A DNA stretch of 19,486 nucleotides, from assembly GCA_016946835.1 (NCBI GenBank), contig JACVTC010000550.1, forward strand, positions 1 through 19,486, given 5' to 3'. The notes under the pieces are model-generated. The model did no database searches, was not told the DNA's origin, and saw nothing but the letters and a program-made list of their open reading frames with translations. This DNA is from Neocallimastix lanati (nom. inval.). Lineage: Eukaryota > Neocallimastigomycota > Neocallimastigomycetes > Neocallimastigales > Neocallimastigaceae. The position numbers and the translations under genes were made by a program. Each line of letters begins with the position of its first letter. Position 1 is the stretch's first letter. Shown here piece after piece: positions 7,859-16,559 of this stretch.

Positions 7859-10800
7859 CTAGGTAGAAGCTGAGTTAAACTTGACAATATTTTTCAAATG
7901 AACATTACGATTCATTTGTATATTAGTAGCAGGATCAGCTAAAGTGACTGTATTGAATTGTTTCTTTACCACTTTCATAGGTCCAACAAAGTAAGGTTCT
8001 AATTTAGTTCGATTAAAGTTTCTTACTAGTACTATTTCACCTGGTTTTATTCTTTTAGCTTGATTCATACTGGTCTTTTCTTCTCTCCTAGTAGCCCAAT
8101 ACTTCGAAGCATTTTTGATATTAGACGCGGCCTCCATTACCCATTGGTAGTGTGATACAAATTTTTCCAGTAGAATTTCGTCAGAAGACTTATTTATACC
8201 CTTAGTTGGTCTGGCAGCAATGTCAAAAGGTTGTTGGTCCTCCCTTCCATAAACTAATTCAAAACTTGAATGGTTGGTGATTGAGTTTTTAGTAGTTCTT
8301 AAAGCCCAAAGTGCAGATGGTAAAATTTCATCCCATTCTTTGTGTTGTTGTTCTAGTAATCGTAATAATTTTCCAATTTCTTTATTACGATTCTCAACTA
8401 AACCATTGCTTTCAGGATGATATGGAGTGATAAATTTAACATATACATCATATAAATCAAGGAAGATTTTTGTCATATCTGATGTAAATTGTGTTCCATT
8501 ATCAGTAGTGATAATTTGAGGTACACCGTGTCGAGCAAATACATTAATTAAAAATTTTATCACATCCTGAGAAGTAACATTTTCAGTGGGCTCTGCCTCA
8601 ACCCATTTAGTAAAATAATCAACCACAACGATTATATATTGATTATTATTTCTGGTTTTACTTAGAGGTCCTATAATGTCCAATCCTAAGTGTGTAAATG
8701 GTCCTTCCACTTCAGTTGGTTTATCTTCCGTTGGTTCAGGGTATGGTTGAGATTTATTTAATTGACATTTTTCACATTTACCTATAATTCGCTTAATGTC
8801 ATTAACCATATTGTTCCAATAGTAGCTCTTTTTCAAACGTTGGTATGTCTTGTAATAGCCTTCGTGTCCTATACTGTGTGCTTGAAAAATTAATTGAAGT
8901 TTTTCTTTTGTATCTGTAACTAATTTTCTATAATTATTGCCATCAACAAAGTAGTCCACACCATCAATTGTCGTAAATTTTTCTTCAATAAATTTCTTAA
9001 TGGTTCTTGAAAGCAGGTTTTCATCTTGTTCCTTGATAATTTGTGTTGTTAAGACAACTTTTTCTTTTTCATTTTTCATTCTTGATAAAGCATCTGCGAC
9101 AACATTATTCTTTCCAGTTTCATATCGTAAATCAATTCCTAACATACTGACAGTCAAACACCATCTAGTATGACGAGAATTTTGTGGTTCCTTACTTTTA
9201 AGTAATCCGATTAATGGTCTATGATCTGTATATACTATAGTTTGCTTAGGATTTCCCATAATATAAGATTTTAATTTATTAATACAGTAAATTAGAGCAG
9301 CACCTTCTAGATCCGTAATTCCATAATTCTTTTCCGATTTAGATAAACTTCTACTAATATAATGAACCGGATGCTCCTTTCCAGTTTCATCATCCTTTTG
9401 TAAAAGCACACCGCCTATTCCATCATAGGAAGCATCTGTTCTTATAATAAATTCTCTATCAAATCTAGGAAATCTTAATATTGGGGCATTGATTAATCTT
9501 TCCTTAAGAATTTTAAAACTTTCTTCTTGTTCCTTTTTCCATTCAAACTTAATACCTTTTCTTAATAGAGTGCAGAGAGGAGCAGTAACTTTTGCAAAGT
9601 CCTTAATAAAATTTCTATAATATCCAATGGCTCCTAAAAATGATCGAAGTTCATGAATGTTAGAGGGAGCCTTCCATTCTTTAATAGCTTCAACTTTGTT
9701 TTCCAATGGACTTAAACCTTCTGAGGATACTTTATGTCCAAGTACTTCTACTTCAGTTTGCATGAAAGAACACTTTTCGATATTGATTTTTAACTTATGT
9801 TCCTTGAATATTTCTAAGACTTGTTTAAGATGTTCTAGGTGTTCTTCTTCAGTTCTTGAGTAGATTAAAATATCATCGATAAAGTTATAGACGCATTTTC
9901 CTATTAAGGGAAATAGTATACGGTTCATTTCTCTTTGGAATGTAGCTGGAGCACCTGTTAAACCGAAGGGCATTACCATGAATTGGTAGTTTCCGAACTT
10001 AGTTGTAAAGGTAGTGATTTCAACACTATCATCATCCATTAATATTTGATGATAACCGGAATAAAGATCTAATGTTGAGAAGATTTTCGCTCCATCTAAG
10101 CTATCAAAAATTTCCTCAATATTTGGTAAAGAATAAGAATCCTTCTTAGTTGCTTCATTTACTTTCCTATAGTCAATACACAGGCGCCATTTACCGTTCT
10201 TTTTAGGCACAAGTACTACTGGTGATGACCATTCTGAACATGAAGGTTCAATTAATCGTTTATATATGAGTTTGGTTAATTCTTCTTTTAAGATATCTGT
10301 TTTTAATTTACTAAGTCGATAAAATTTTTGTTTAATAGGTTTAACTCCTTCCTTAAGAATAATTTTGTGTGGTGATAAATCTGAAGGTGTTAATTCTTCA
10401 GAAGAAGTTGCAATTATATCAATATATTCTTCAAGTAATTTAGTAATAGCTTCTCTATAATTTGAATTAATTGTACTTTGAAAAACTGTGTCATATATAT
10501 ATTTTATGGGTGGTAATCCTTCAATCGTTTTCAATTGTTGCTTAGCTTCTTGGTGATTCAATGCTTTGATTACACATAATAATTTTTCTTCATCATCATA
10601 TTCATTATTAATAGGTGTAATTTCTTCAATTAAACCTTGATCATTAAATCGACAAAGACTATATCTAATTGGATGTATAAATAACTGGTTATCAATTTGA
10701 GTTTTGAGGTTGATTAATATATCATAGAATGGATCCTCCTTGTCTATAATTCTACACGTAACAAGTAGTTCTAGTTCATTAATATTTACGGGAACTTTGA

Positions 10801-11854
10801 TTAACACATCTTCTGAGTAATCATCATTCATCGTTGCTAAACGTATTCGTCCTGCACTAACTCCTATAGGTTCATACTGATAAGGTAATTTATCTAAAAA
10901 TTGCTTTGTGATAATACTTAAGTTGCTACATGAATCTATTAAAGCCTTACCACGAACTCCATCTACTATTACATCAACCATAGCAATATCATCTTCTTGT
11001 GGTTCATGATGTTTACTTTTATATGTATGATCTATATTGTTCGTTATTATTGTAGTAGCACACATATTATCCACTGCACCTGAAATTTTAGTATTATTCT
11101 TTTCTAATTTAAGTCCTTGTGATACTTGAGACCGTATCTTTGGAGCAACGTCCAATAATTGTCCAAATGTAATATTGCAATTACTGGAGTTTAAATCTTT
11201 GATCACGTCATGACTATCACAATCAGTTTGCATTTGTATTCTTTTTGGAATTCTAGTTGGCATAATTTCAGTTGATTTTTCTGATGATTTTTCTTGAATT
11301 AATTTATTTAAAGTTTGTTTAGAATTATTTCCTTCCTGAGAAGTTTCTTCATTAATAATATTAACAATACTATTTTTATTATTTTCCACAGAAGTACTAG
11401 TACTAGCTCTTTCCTTATCTCTTAGCTCTTTCTCAATCCTCTTTTCTTTCTCTATTCTGGGTTGAGCTATAATCGAAGGATGTAAATGAGTTGTTGGCTT
11501 TTTGACTGGTCGCGATGTTCCCCTTAATTGATTTTCTTTTTGTTTTCGTAAACCTGGAGTAACTATTGGCTTAGGATCATCTCTTAGACTACGGTGAACC
11601 CTCTTTCCTCTTTGGTCACTAGTCTCTTCATCTTTAGGATTTGCCTTTCTCTTTATAACGTTTACTAAGTAATCCAATTCTTTGGAACCATCCGACTCAT
11701 CATCAAAATCTTCGTAATAATCCGTAGTAGTACCTTCTTGGAAATCAGCAATTTCTTCATAATCATCATCTTCTTTTAAGTCAACTGTTTTGGGACGATG
11801 GCAGACTGAAGCAATTTTTTTGACGATGGGAGTGCTTCTACTCCCTTTTAGTGG
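7859..11854 (-). CDS. pol: Pol polyprotein of element 2 (PR-RT-RNase H-IN)
   Basis: Open from the -1 frameshift point at 11854 to TAG at 7859. The first in-frame TTG (11677) gives 1272 residues, preceded by about 59 transframe codons; residues below count from 11677. The first 220 residues are charged, low in structure and lack motifs. Protease has D248-S249-C250, with Cys where Gly is normal. RT has FMVMPFGLTGAPATFQ near 566-581 and FIDD at 599-602, with Phe in the usual Tyr place. RNase H has D748, E791 and D818. The integrase zinc finger is H934, H938, C968 and C971, with catalytic D1000, D1059 and E1095 (35 residues between the last two). A GPY/F-like VGPM lies near 1231-1234. It ends about 40 residues later, without a chromodomain. 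All frames are open, so the element may be active if the protease tolerates Cys250. Confidence 0.95.
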   Translation of the reverse strand, partial: PLKGSRSTPIVKKIASVCHRPKTVDLKEDDDYEEIADFQEGTTTDYYEDFDDESDGSKELDYLVNVIKRKANPKDEETSDQRGKRVHRSLRDDPKPIVTPGLRKQKENQLRGTSRPVKKPTTHLHPSIIAQPRIEKEKRIEKELRDKERASTSTSVENNKNSIVNIINEETSQEGNNSKQTLNKLIQEKSSEKSTEIMPTRIPKRIQMQTDCDSHDVIKDLNSSNCNITFGQLLDVAPKIRSQVSQGLKLEKNNTKISGAVDNMCATTIITNNIDHTYKSKHHEPQEDDIAMVDVIVDGVRGKALIDSCSNLSIITKQFLDKLPYQYEPIGVSAGRIRLATMNDDYSEDVLIKVPVNINELELLVTCRIIDKEDPFYDILINLKTQIDNQLFIHPIRYSLCRFNDQGLIEEITPINNEYDDEEKLLCVIKALNHQEAKQQLKTIEGLPPIKYIYDTVFQSTINSNYREAITKLLEEYIDIIATSSEELTPSDLSPHKIILKEGVKPIKQKFYRLSKLKTDILKEELTKLIYKRLIEPSCSEWSSPVVLVPKKNGKWRLCIDYRKVNEATKKDSYSLPNIEEIFDSLDGAKIFSTLDLYSGYHQILMDDDSVEITTFTTKFGNYQFMVMPFGLTGAPATFQREMNRILFPLIGKCVYNFIDDILIYSRTEEEHLEHLKQVLEIFKEHKLKINIEKCSFMQTEVEVLGHKVSSEGLSPLENKVEAIKEWKAPSNIHELRSFLGAIGYYRNFIKDFAKVTAPLCTLLRKGIKFEWKKEQEESFKILKERLINAPILRFPRFDREFIIRTDASYDGIGGVLLQKDDETGKEHPVHYISRSLSKSEKNYGITDLEGAALIYCINKLKSYIMGNPKQTIVYTDHRPLIGLLKSKEPQNSRHTRWCLTVSMLGIDLRYETGKNNVVADALSRMKNEKEKVVLTTQIIKEQDENLLSRTIKKFIEEKFTTIDGVDYFVDGNNYRKLVTDTKEKLQLIFQAHSIGHEGYYKTYQRLKKSYYWNNMVNDIKRIIGKCEKCQLNKSQPYPEPTEDKPTEVEGPFTHLGLDIIGPLSKTRNNNQYIIVVVDYFTKWVEAEPTENVTSQDVIKFLINVFARHGVPQIITTDNGTQFTSDMTKIFLDLYDVYVKFITPYHPESNGLVENRNKEIGKLLRLLEQQHKEWDEILPSALWALRTTKNSITNHSSFELVYGREDQQPFDIAARPTKGINKSSDEILLEKFVSHYQWVMEAASNIKNASKYWATRREEKTSMNQAKRIKPGEIVLVRNFNRTKLEPYFVGPMKVVKKQFNTVTLADPATNIQMNRNVHLKNIVKFNSAST

Positions 11855-11860
11855 TTTAAA
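11808..11860 (-). promoter_or_regulatory. -1 frameshift signal with H-type pseudoknot between gag and pol of element 2
   Basis: The end of gag reads TAT TTA AAC CAC TAA. T TTA AAC (11860-11854) is the coronavirus-type slippery heptamer in the correct phase, and a -1 slip leads to CCA CTA AAA GGG, the open pol frame. After an 8-nt spacer come GGGAGT (11845-11840), loop AGAAGC, and ACTCCC (11833-11828), a perfect 6-bp stem. The loop bases GAAGC (11838-11834) can pair with GCTTC at 11812-11808, 15 nt further on. This gives stem 1 of 6 bp, loop 1 of 1 nt, stem 2 of 5 bp and loop 3 of 15 nt, a classic H-type geometry. Confidence 0.85.
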
Positions 11861-12765
11861 TAATTTTCATAAAACTTCTTGCGGTTATTTTCCAATATAG
11901 AATTTAATTTAGGACAGTTTCGTTTGGTATGTCCTTCATTGCTACAAAACCAGCAAGTACTAATTTTCATTTCTTTCATCTTGTTAGTGAGATTTTCTAT
12001 AGATACATTTTTGTGGGTTTTTGGTTTGTTAAAATCATTTGAAATGTTCTTATTAAAATTACTTTTAGAGTTAAGGAGATTGTAACGAGTCTTATCATAA
12101 TATTCAGTACTATTTTTAATAGATAAACGATCAACTTTTTCAGCTATAGCGAATGCTTTGGTAATAGAAATATTGTCTTTAAGCATAACCTTTCTCCATG
12201 CGTCAGGATTATTGGTTAAGGAATCTGCATAATCTAAAACACTAATTTTTCTTCTTCTCTTTTTATCCAATTTATGGTACAAAGATCTATAACGGACATT
12301 AAAATCTTTAACTTTCTCGTTCTTCTTTATTTTCATGGAACGCAATTCTCGTAACAAGTTGGTTTGATCTTCTTTAAGTCCATAGAAAGTCTTCAGATGA
12401 TTTATGATTTCATCAAGGCTTGGGTAGGTGGTAGTAGATTCACTTTCTTCATCATCTTCTCCTTCACTATCGCTATCGAAATCAGAATCTTCATCTTCAG
12501 TAAGGTCATTTCCATCTTCTAGTTCTTGGATAATTTCTCTTGGTTCTCCAGAAGCCGTTAATATACAAGCAGTAAAAATAGTTTCAGGATCCTTGATATG
12601 TTGGTATTTTATCCATGCCTTTAACTCATTTGCCCAGGAGTTGATGTCAAGGTTTTGTTTAGTAAGCTTTTCAAAATCTTTTAATTCTTTCTTTAATTCT
12701 CTGAAGCTAAGCTTACTTTCTGGAGTACTCTCTGTTGGAGTACTGGAAGTACTGGATGTTCTCAT
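11848..12765 (-). CDS. gag: Gag of element 2 with a CCHC zinc knuckle
   Basis: A 305-aa structural protein, ATG at 12765. The N-terminal half is helical with a Gag-like LNINSWANELKAW-type start (here LDINSWANELKAWIKY). An acidic Asp/Glu/Ser block follows at about 88-110, then a second helical part (NLLRELRSMKIKKNEKVKDF region) and a basic, Asn-rich segment. The nucleocapsid knuckle near residues 271-284 is CWFCSNEGHTKRNC, a perfect C-X2-C-X4-H-X4-C that binds RNA for packaging. The acidic insertion is unusual for a Gag. The stop at 11848-11850 is one codon after the slippery site, so pol is made only as a Gag-Pol fusion by -1 frameshifting. Confidence 0.92.
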   Translation of the reverse strand: MRTSSTSSTPTESTPESKLSFRELKKELKDFEKLTKQNLDINSWANELKAWIKYQHIKDPETIFTACILTASGEPREIIQELEDGNDLTEDEDSDFDSDSEGEDDEESESTTTYPSLDEIINHLKTFYGLKEDQTNLLRELRSMKIKKNEKVKDFNVRYRSLYHKLDKKRRRKISVLDYADSLTNNPDAWRKVMLKDNISITKAFAIAEKVDRLSIKNSTEYYDKTRYNLLNSKSNFNKNISNDFNKPKTHKNVSIENLTNKMKEMKISTCWFCSNEGHTKRNCPKLNSILENNRKKFYENYLNH

Positions 12766-13249
12766 AAAATAAAATTTATTGTATCTATAGAATGCTAAAC
12801 CTCGTAATGTATAAATTGTTATAAAAAAGTAAAAATAAAAAAAATTAAAAAAAAATAAATCTTTTAACTAATAAAATTATTAATTATTTATTATTATTAA
12901 TCACTTATTAAATTATAATAATCGTGCAATCTGATAGTACACACTGTCTGACGTGCAGCTTACCTCTTGAAAGGTGTCATGCCACGCGTGTGCCACGGTT
13001 ACTATTTTCAATATAAAAAATAGCAGTCCAGAGCCTACTAGCCCAATTACTATGTAGGATAAACTTAACCCGGAAATCTATGCACGAATATTAGTTTAAT
13101 TTAATATTAATTAATATTTTTAACAATTAATAATAATTAGTTAAAAATATAAAAATTGTTTTCTTTTTTAAAAAAATATTTGTTTTATTAGAAAAATTAT
13201 TTATTAATATTATAATTTTATCCCCAATGTATTAATTTATTATTATATT
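12766..13249 (-). other. Non-coding leader of element 2
   Basis: About 480 nt between the primer site and the gag ATG. The parts near gag and near the LTR are A/T-rich, but 12920-13085 is markedly more GC-rich. That block contains a GTGGCA direct repeat around a CACGC core (near 12976-12997, minus strand) and a CTATTTT/AAAATAG hairpin (near 13002-13024). A packaging or dimerisation signal would be expected here. A GTAAGC preceded by AG on the minus strand (near 12964) resembles a 5' splice site, but no matching intron is evident. Confidence 0.5.
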
Positions 13250-13266
13250 CCCCGATATCTCCACCA
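13250..13266 (-). other. Putative tRNA primer binding site of element 2
   Basis: On the minus strand TGGTGGAGATATCGGGG starts 8 nt inside the 5' LTR end. It would pair with a tRNA 3' end ...CCCCGATATCTCCACCA; TGG at the start is the expected complement of CCA. I do not assign the tRNA. The 8-nt offset from the LTR is larger than usual. Confidence 0.5.
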
Positions 13267-13274
13267 ATTTTTCA

Positions 13275-14063
13275 TGGTATGGTTCATATAATTTTAGGAA
13301 TATAATAATAATTAACACAAATAATAAAATTACAATAATAAAAAAAAAATAATTTGTTTTAAAATCAATATTTATTTATTTAAATTTAAAAAAATAATAA
13401 TATAATTATTTATTTAATAAAAAGAAAGTTATTGATTATATTTTATTTCACTAAAAATTACATGTATTTATATTTTTTTATCAAATTATAATTTGTAAAG
13501 CCTAACTATTTTTTTTAATAAACTAATTACTAATTATTTTTATAAATAAAACATTTAAATTGAAATTGAATTATTATTTTAGTTAGTAATATTATTGTTA
13601 TAAATAGTAGTTATATATTATTGAATTATTAATTATTTAATGATAGTTTAATACTAATATATATAAAATAAAAATAAAGAGATTATACAGAATATTTTAT
13701 TGTGGTTTAGTTAAATTTAGTAATTAAAAATAAATTTATATTGATAACGAAAATTTTAATAACTAATTAAATAGATTTGATTATTTTCAATATAACATAA
13801 TACAAAAGAAATATAATATTAATATATTAAGTGGGCAAGGACAATATTCTTGGCTAAAGATTTTTAATACATTATAATGGAATCGGATCGATAATTCAAA
13901 AAGGAATTATAAGTTAATTAGTGATTTATTAACTTAAGATTTCTATTTAGTAATATTTGAAGAATATTGGAAAGTTCCAATTATATAGAATAGAATAATC
14001 TATAAGGTTAGAATAATTTATATTATTCTAGCACAATTAGTATTATTTGTTCATTCTGTATTA
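13275..14063 (-). repeat. Element 2 LTR, 5' copy (promoter LTR)
   Basis: A 789-bp copy of 7046-7835, lacking one A of a run near 13340; I see no other difference. It lies upstream of gag in element orientation. Confidence 0.9.
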
Positions 14064-14067
14064 AGTT
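14064..14067. repeat. Target site duplication of element 2, right copy (AGTT)
   Basis: AGTT follows the right LTR and matches 7042-7045 before the left LTR. It is a 4-bp match; the fifth base differs (C versus A), so a 5-bp duplication with one change is an alternative. Confidence 0.7.
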
Positions 14068-14690
14068 AGTAAAATTAGAACTTTGGTTCAATGGTTAGTT
14101 ACATTGACCATGATCAATACTTCATGGGTTCGACTCATACCTCAACCAATTTTGCATTAATAATTATTTTATTAATTATTTTATTAATTATTAATAATAT
14201 CTTCTTGAATATTCTTTCTGTATAAAATTATAGAAAGTTAAAGATTCTTTCGGTTCGTAATTCAACCGAAATGAATTTAGAAATTCTTATTATATAAATT
14301 ATTTTATTTTTTTGATAAGATTCATTTTCATCAATTAAAATCTATATTCTAGAAACTTTACATTATTAATTATTACAAACATATTTCTAAATATTTCTTT
14401 AAAATTATTTTTACATGTTAAAACTGTTTTTCCGTTAAAAGTATAAATAGTGCGAACTTCACGAATGAAAATATTTTTCTTCGTGCTTTTATTAATAATA
14501 ATTAACGTATAAGTAATTCGAAATATTACCTTGTTGATTAATATTAATAATTATTTTAAATTTTATAATTAATAAAAAATATTTCTAATAAAACGAATTA
14601 TTTATACAGATAGTGTAAACCTATTGAGTTTTCTCCTTTCTGTGTTTCTATATCTCATCCCGCCTTTACAATAGAAGCACCTCCGTTACA
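14068..14690 (+). repeat. Solo LTR, right part, carrying a tRNA-like module and a TATA box
   Basis: Joined to 7027-7045 this gives a solo LTR of about 642 bp with perfect 7-bp ends TGTAACG/CGTTACA and a CTTAC target duplication, left behind by LTR-LTR recombination. Near its 5' end is a tRNA-like module (14084-14136). GTATAAATAG at 14441-14450 is a TATA box, followed at 14460-14485 by an almost perfect hairpin (CACGAA, GAAAA / TTTTC, TTCGTG with one bulged T) around the expected RNA start. It inserted into the pol gene between RT and RNase H, 31 bp from the element 1 site. It was later hit by element 2. Confidence 0.88.
14084..14136 (+). other. tRNA-like module (A box and B box) inside the solo LTR
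   Basis: TGGTTCAATGG (14084-14094) fits the tRNA A box, and GGTTCGACTC (14127-14136) fits the B box. Their starts are 43 nt apart, as in a real tRNA. Between them ATTGA/TCAAT (14103-14107 and 14114-14118) form an anticodon-arm-like hairpin. D-stem, T-stem and acceptor do not pair well, so this is not a functional tRNA gene. It could bind TFIIIC. A homologous module at 15470-15523 shares the A box, ACCATGA and B box. Confidence 0.65.
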
Positions 14691-14695
14691 CTTAC
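14691..14695. repeat. Target site duplication of the solo LTR, right copy (CTTAC)
   Basis: It directly follows CGTTACA and matches 7022-7026; pol coding sequence resumes at 14696. Confidence 0.92.
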
Positions 14696-15430
14696 ATAAA
14701 CTTACCAGGAAAAATGTTCCATTTCTCTGGGGTTCTGATCAACAAAAATCCTTTGATAAATTAAAAGAACTTTTTACTTCTGCTCCAATTTTAAGAAATC
14801 CTGATAGTAACAAACCTTTCATTGTGGAAACTGATGCTTCTAATTTCGCTGTTGGAGCTATACTTTCCCAAGAATTTGATGGTCAGTTACACCCAATTGC
14901 TTTTATTTCTACCAGTCTAACCAAATCTCAACTAAATTACCCCATTTATGATAAAGAGCTTCTTGCAATTAAAGTTGCTTTGGAAGAATGGCGTCATTAC
15001 CTTGAAGGTGCTCACCATCCATTTACTATTTATACCGATCATAAAAACCTTACTTTTCCTAGGAAGCCTGAGCTACTTTCTCAACGACAAATTCGTTGGT
15101 ATGAATTTCTTTCTCGTTTCGATTTTAATCTTGTGTATCGTTCTGGTAAAAAATCTGGTAAACCAGATATTTTGTCAAGAAGAAGTGATCATTTATTTGA
15201 TTGTTCTCGTGATGTTTCTTGTTGTGTTATTAATCGTAACTCATGTGACGAGTCCTTAATTAATTCTATTTTGAAATCTTTAAATAATGATGATCTTTTT
15301 ATAAAAATTAAATCATTTATTTTAAATAATAGTAATGTTAATCCACCTATTAAATTTATTGATAAGTATAACAGAATTAATAATTACAATTATTTTATTA
15401 TTTTAATATTTAGTATTATTTTTCAATAAA
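14696..15430 (+). pseudogene. pol: Target Ty3/gypsy pol, RNase H fragment (piece 3 of 3)
   Basis: This continues the interrupted pol after the RT thumb with [13 protein letters not shown], then the complete RNase H domain: the ETDAS block with its catalytic Asp (14830s), the IYDKELLAIK block with catalytic Glu, and YTDHKNL with catalytic Asp. The GKPDILSRR block marks the end of RNase H. The frame is open for about 245 codons from the join to TAA near 15428, with no ATG at its start, so it cannot be translated alone. The last 30 residues become Asn/Ile-rich and lose similarity, so integrase has been lost by truncation near 15400-15430, where LTR-like sequence begins. Confidence 0.88.
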
Positions 15431-16020
15431 GTTTTAAAACAAATAATTAAATTTAAAAAATATTATTTCTGATATAGTTGTTAGTAACTAATACCATGAA
15501 TCAAACTACTTAGGGTTCGATTCACATTTATTATTATTTTATAGTTTTATTCTAAAAAATATCTAGAAGATTCTTTATAGTTCAAGAAATTACTAGAATT
15601 TCTTGATAATTCTTGTGTTTAATTAATTAAAATTTATTCTATTAAATTCTTAATTCTATTGTTTTCTATTTTTTCTAAATTTTTCGATTTTTAAGAACTT
15701 TTTAGAAACTTTTATTTTTATTTTTTAATAACTTTAACTTTTGAAAAAAATATAAATATGAGTAAAATTCTTATTAACAAATATTCTTTCTTTGTGTTTT
15801 TTATTTTAATTTTGTTTAGTTAATAAAACTTAATTTTTTAATAAAACTTTTTTTAATATTAATACTATATCAACCCTTGCGGCTTATAGTATTATAATAA
15901 ATATAATTAATAAAATAATTATAATAAAAGAAAAAAAATAAATAAAAATAAAATTAATTTTTGTTTTTTTTGAGTGTTTATTATATTTATTATAATATTT
16001 TGTTATAATAAAAAACACCC
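15431..16020 (+). repeat. LTR-like sequence related to the solo LTR
   Basis: Very AT-rich and non-coding, it has the same order of signals as the solo LTR: tRNA-like module (15470-15523), AT-rich body, TATAAATA at 15751-15758, then T-rich sequence. An inverted repeat ATACTAT/ATAGTAT (near 15863-15892) and an imperfect GTGTTTATTATA/TATAATAAAAAACAC foldback (about 15975-16018) lie near the end. I could not find clean termini or a target duplication, so the boundaries are approximate. It could be the 5' LTR of the plus-strand element further right. Confidence 0.45.
15470..15523 (+). other. Second tRNA-like module (A box and B box)
   Basis: TGATATAGTTG (15470-15480) is aligned with the A box of the solo LTR, and GGTTCGATTC (15514-15523) is a strong B box. 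The starts are 44 nt apart. TTAGT-AC after the A box and ACCATGA-TCAA in the middle are shared with the module at 14084-14136. The rest is diverged, so the boxes have been kept better than their surroundings. It is not a foldable tRNA. Confidence 0.6.
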
Positions 16021-16059
16021 AAGATTTAGACGCCGTGCCTTGATATATCTACCCTTTTG

Positions 16060-16420
16060 TTTGGTTTGAAGCTTTCTTTTGGAATTAGTGTCTACTGCCT
16101 TTTTGTTTTCTTTTTGGACTTTATTTTTTGAATCTCTCGGATTTTCTGTTTCTTTTGTTTTTGGTTTCTGTTTGGCTACTTATCTTATTGGCTTCAGGTT
16201 TCCACTTTTGGTAGATTCTTTCTGTTTGCCTTGGATTTCTTATTTTTGGTCTTGGTTTCTGTTTCCATTGGTTTCAGATTTCTTAGTTTTGGACTTGGTT
16301 TTTGTTTCCATTGGTTTCGGGTTTCTGATTCTTGGTTTCTACTTTTGGACAAAATCTCTTCTTCTCTTAGTCTCTGATATCTTCTTTGGGTTCAGCCTTG
16401 CTTCTTGAATCTACTTTTTT
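16060..16420 (+). repeat. T/G-rich degenerate tandem repeat, non-coding
   Basis: The plus strand is built from TTGGTTTCTGTTTCC-like words. The clearest pair of units, about 43 bp each, is 16251-16293 and 16294-16335; looser copies lie on both sides. A 109-codon open frame across it is hydrophobic only because T-rich codons give Phe/Leu/Ser. The minus strand has several stops, and its Lys/Thr/Asn-rich pieces are equally uninformative. I call it a decayed minisatellite. Confidence 0.55.
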
Positions 16421-16559
16421 TTAAAAAATAAAATTCTCGGTTTTTGGTATTAATAGCATACTCACAATTATACCAAAATCTATCTAGGCGAAAAAAAAAA
16501 AATTTTTTTTGATATAAAAAATTCTTTAAGAAGTTCTACAGTTCTTGAGACTTTTTAAA

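Larger units (their letters stand above)
7046..14063 (-). mobile_element. Element 2: complete Ty3/gypsy LTR retrotransposon inside a solo LTR
   Basis: A 7018-bp minus-strand element. Its order is 5' LTR (13275-14063), primer site, leader, gag (12765-11848), -1 frameshift signal, pol (11854-7859) and 3' LTR (7046-7835). The two LTRs differ only by one A in an A10/A11 run, so it is younger than or similar in age to element 1. The flanks carry a 4-bp AGTT repeat (7042-7045 and 14064-14067). The exact LTR edge is uncertain by about two bases because the shared sequence extends to 7837/14065. Pol has no chromodomain and only weak similarity to that of element 1, so this is a different lineage. Confidence 0.95.

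Noticed and set aside
12428-12772. Ser-rich plus-strand ORF opposite gag of element 2
   Set aside because: Antisense image of the acidic Asp/Glu/Ser stretch of Gag; no motif or promoter.
14084-14136. Functional tRNA gene
   Set aside because: Acceptor, D and T stems do not pair properly; only the promoter boxes and an anticodon-like stem remain.
16079-16408. 109-codon hydrophobic open frame resembling a membrane protein
   Set aside because: It is a product of T/G-rich tandem repeats that give Phe, Leu and Ser codons; it has no family motif and internal units repeat at about 43 bp, not a protein-like pattern.
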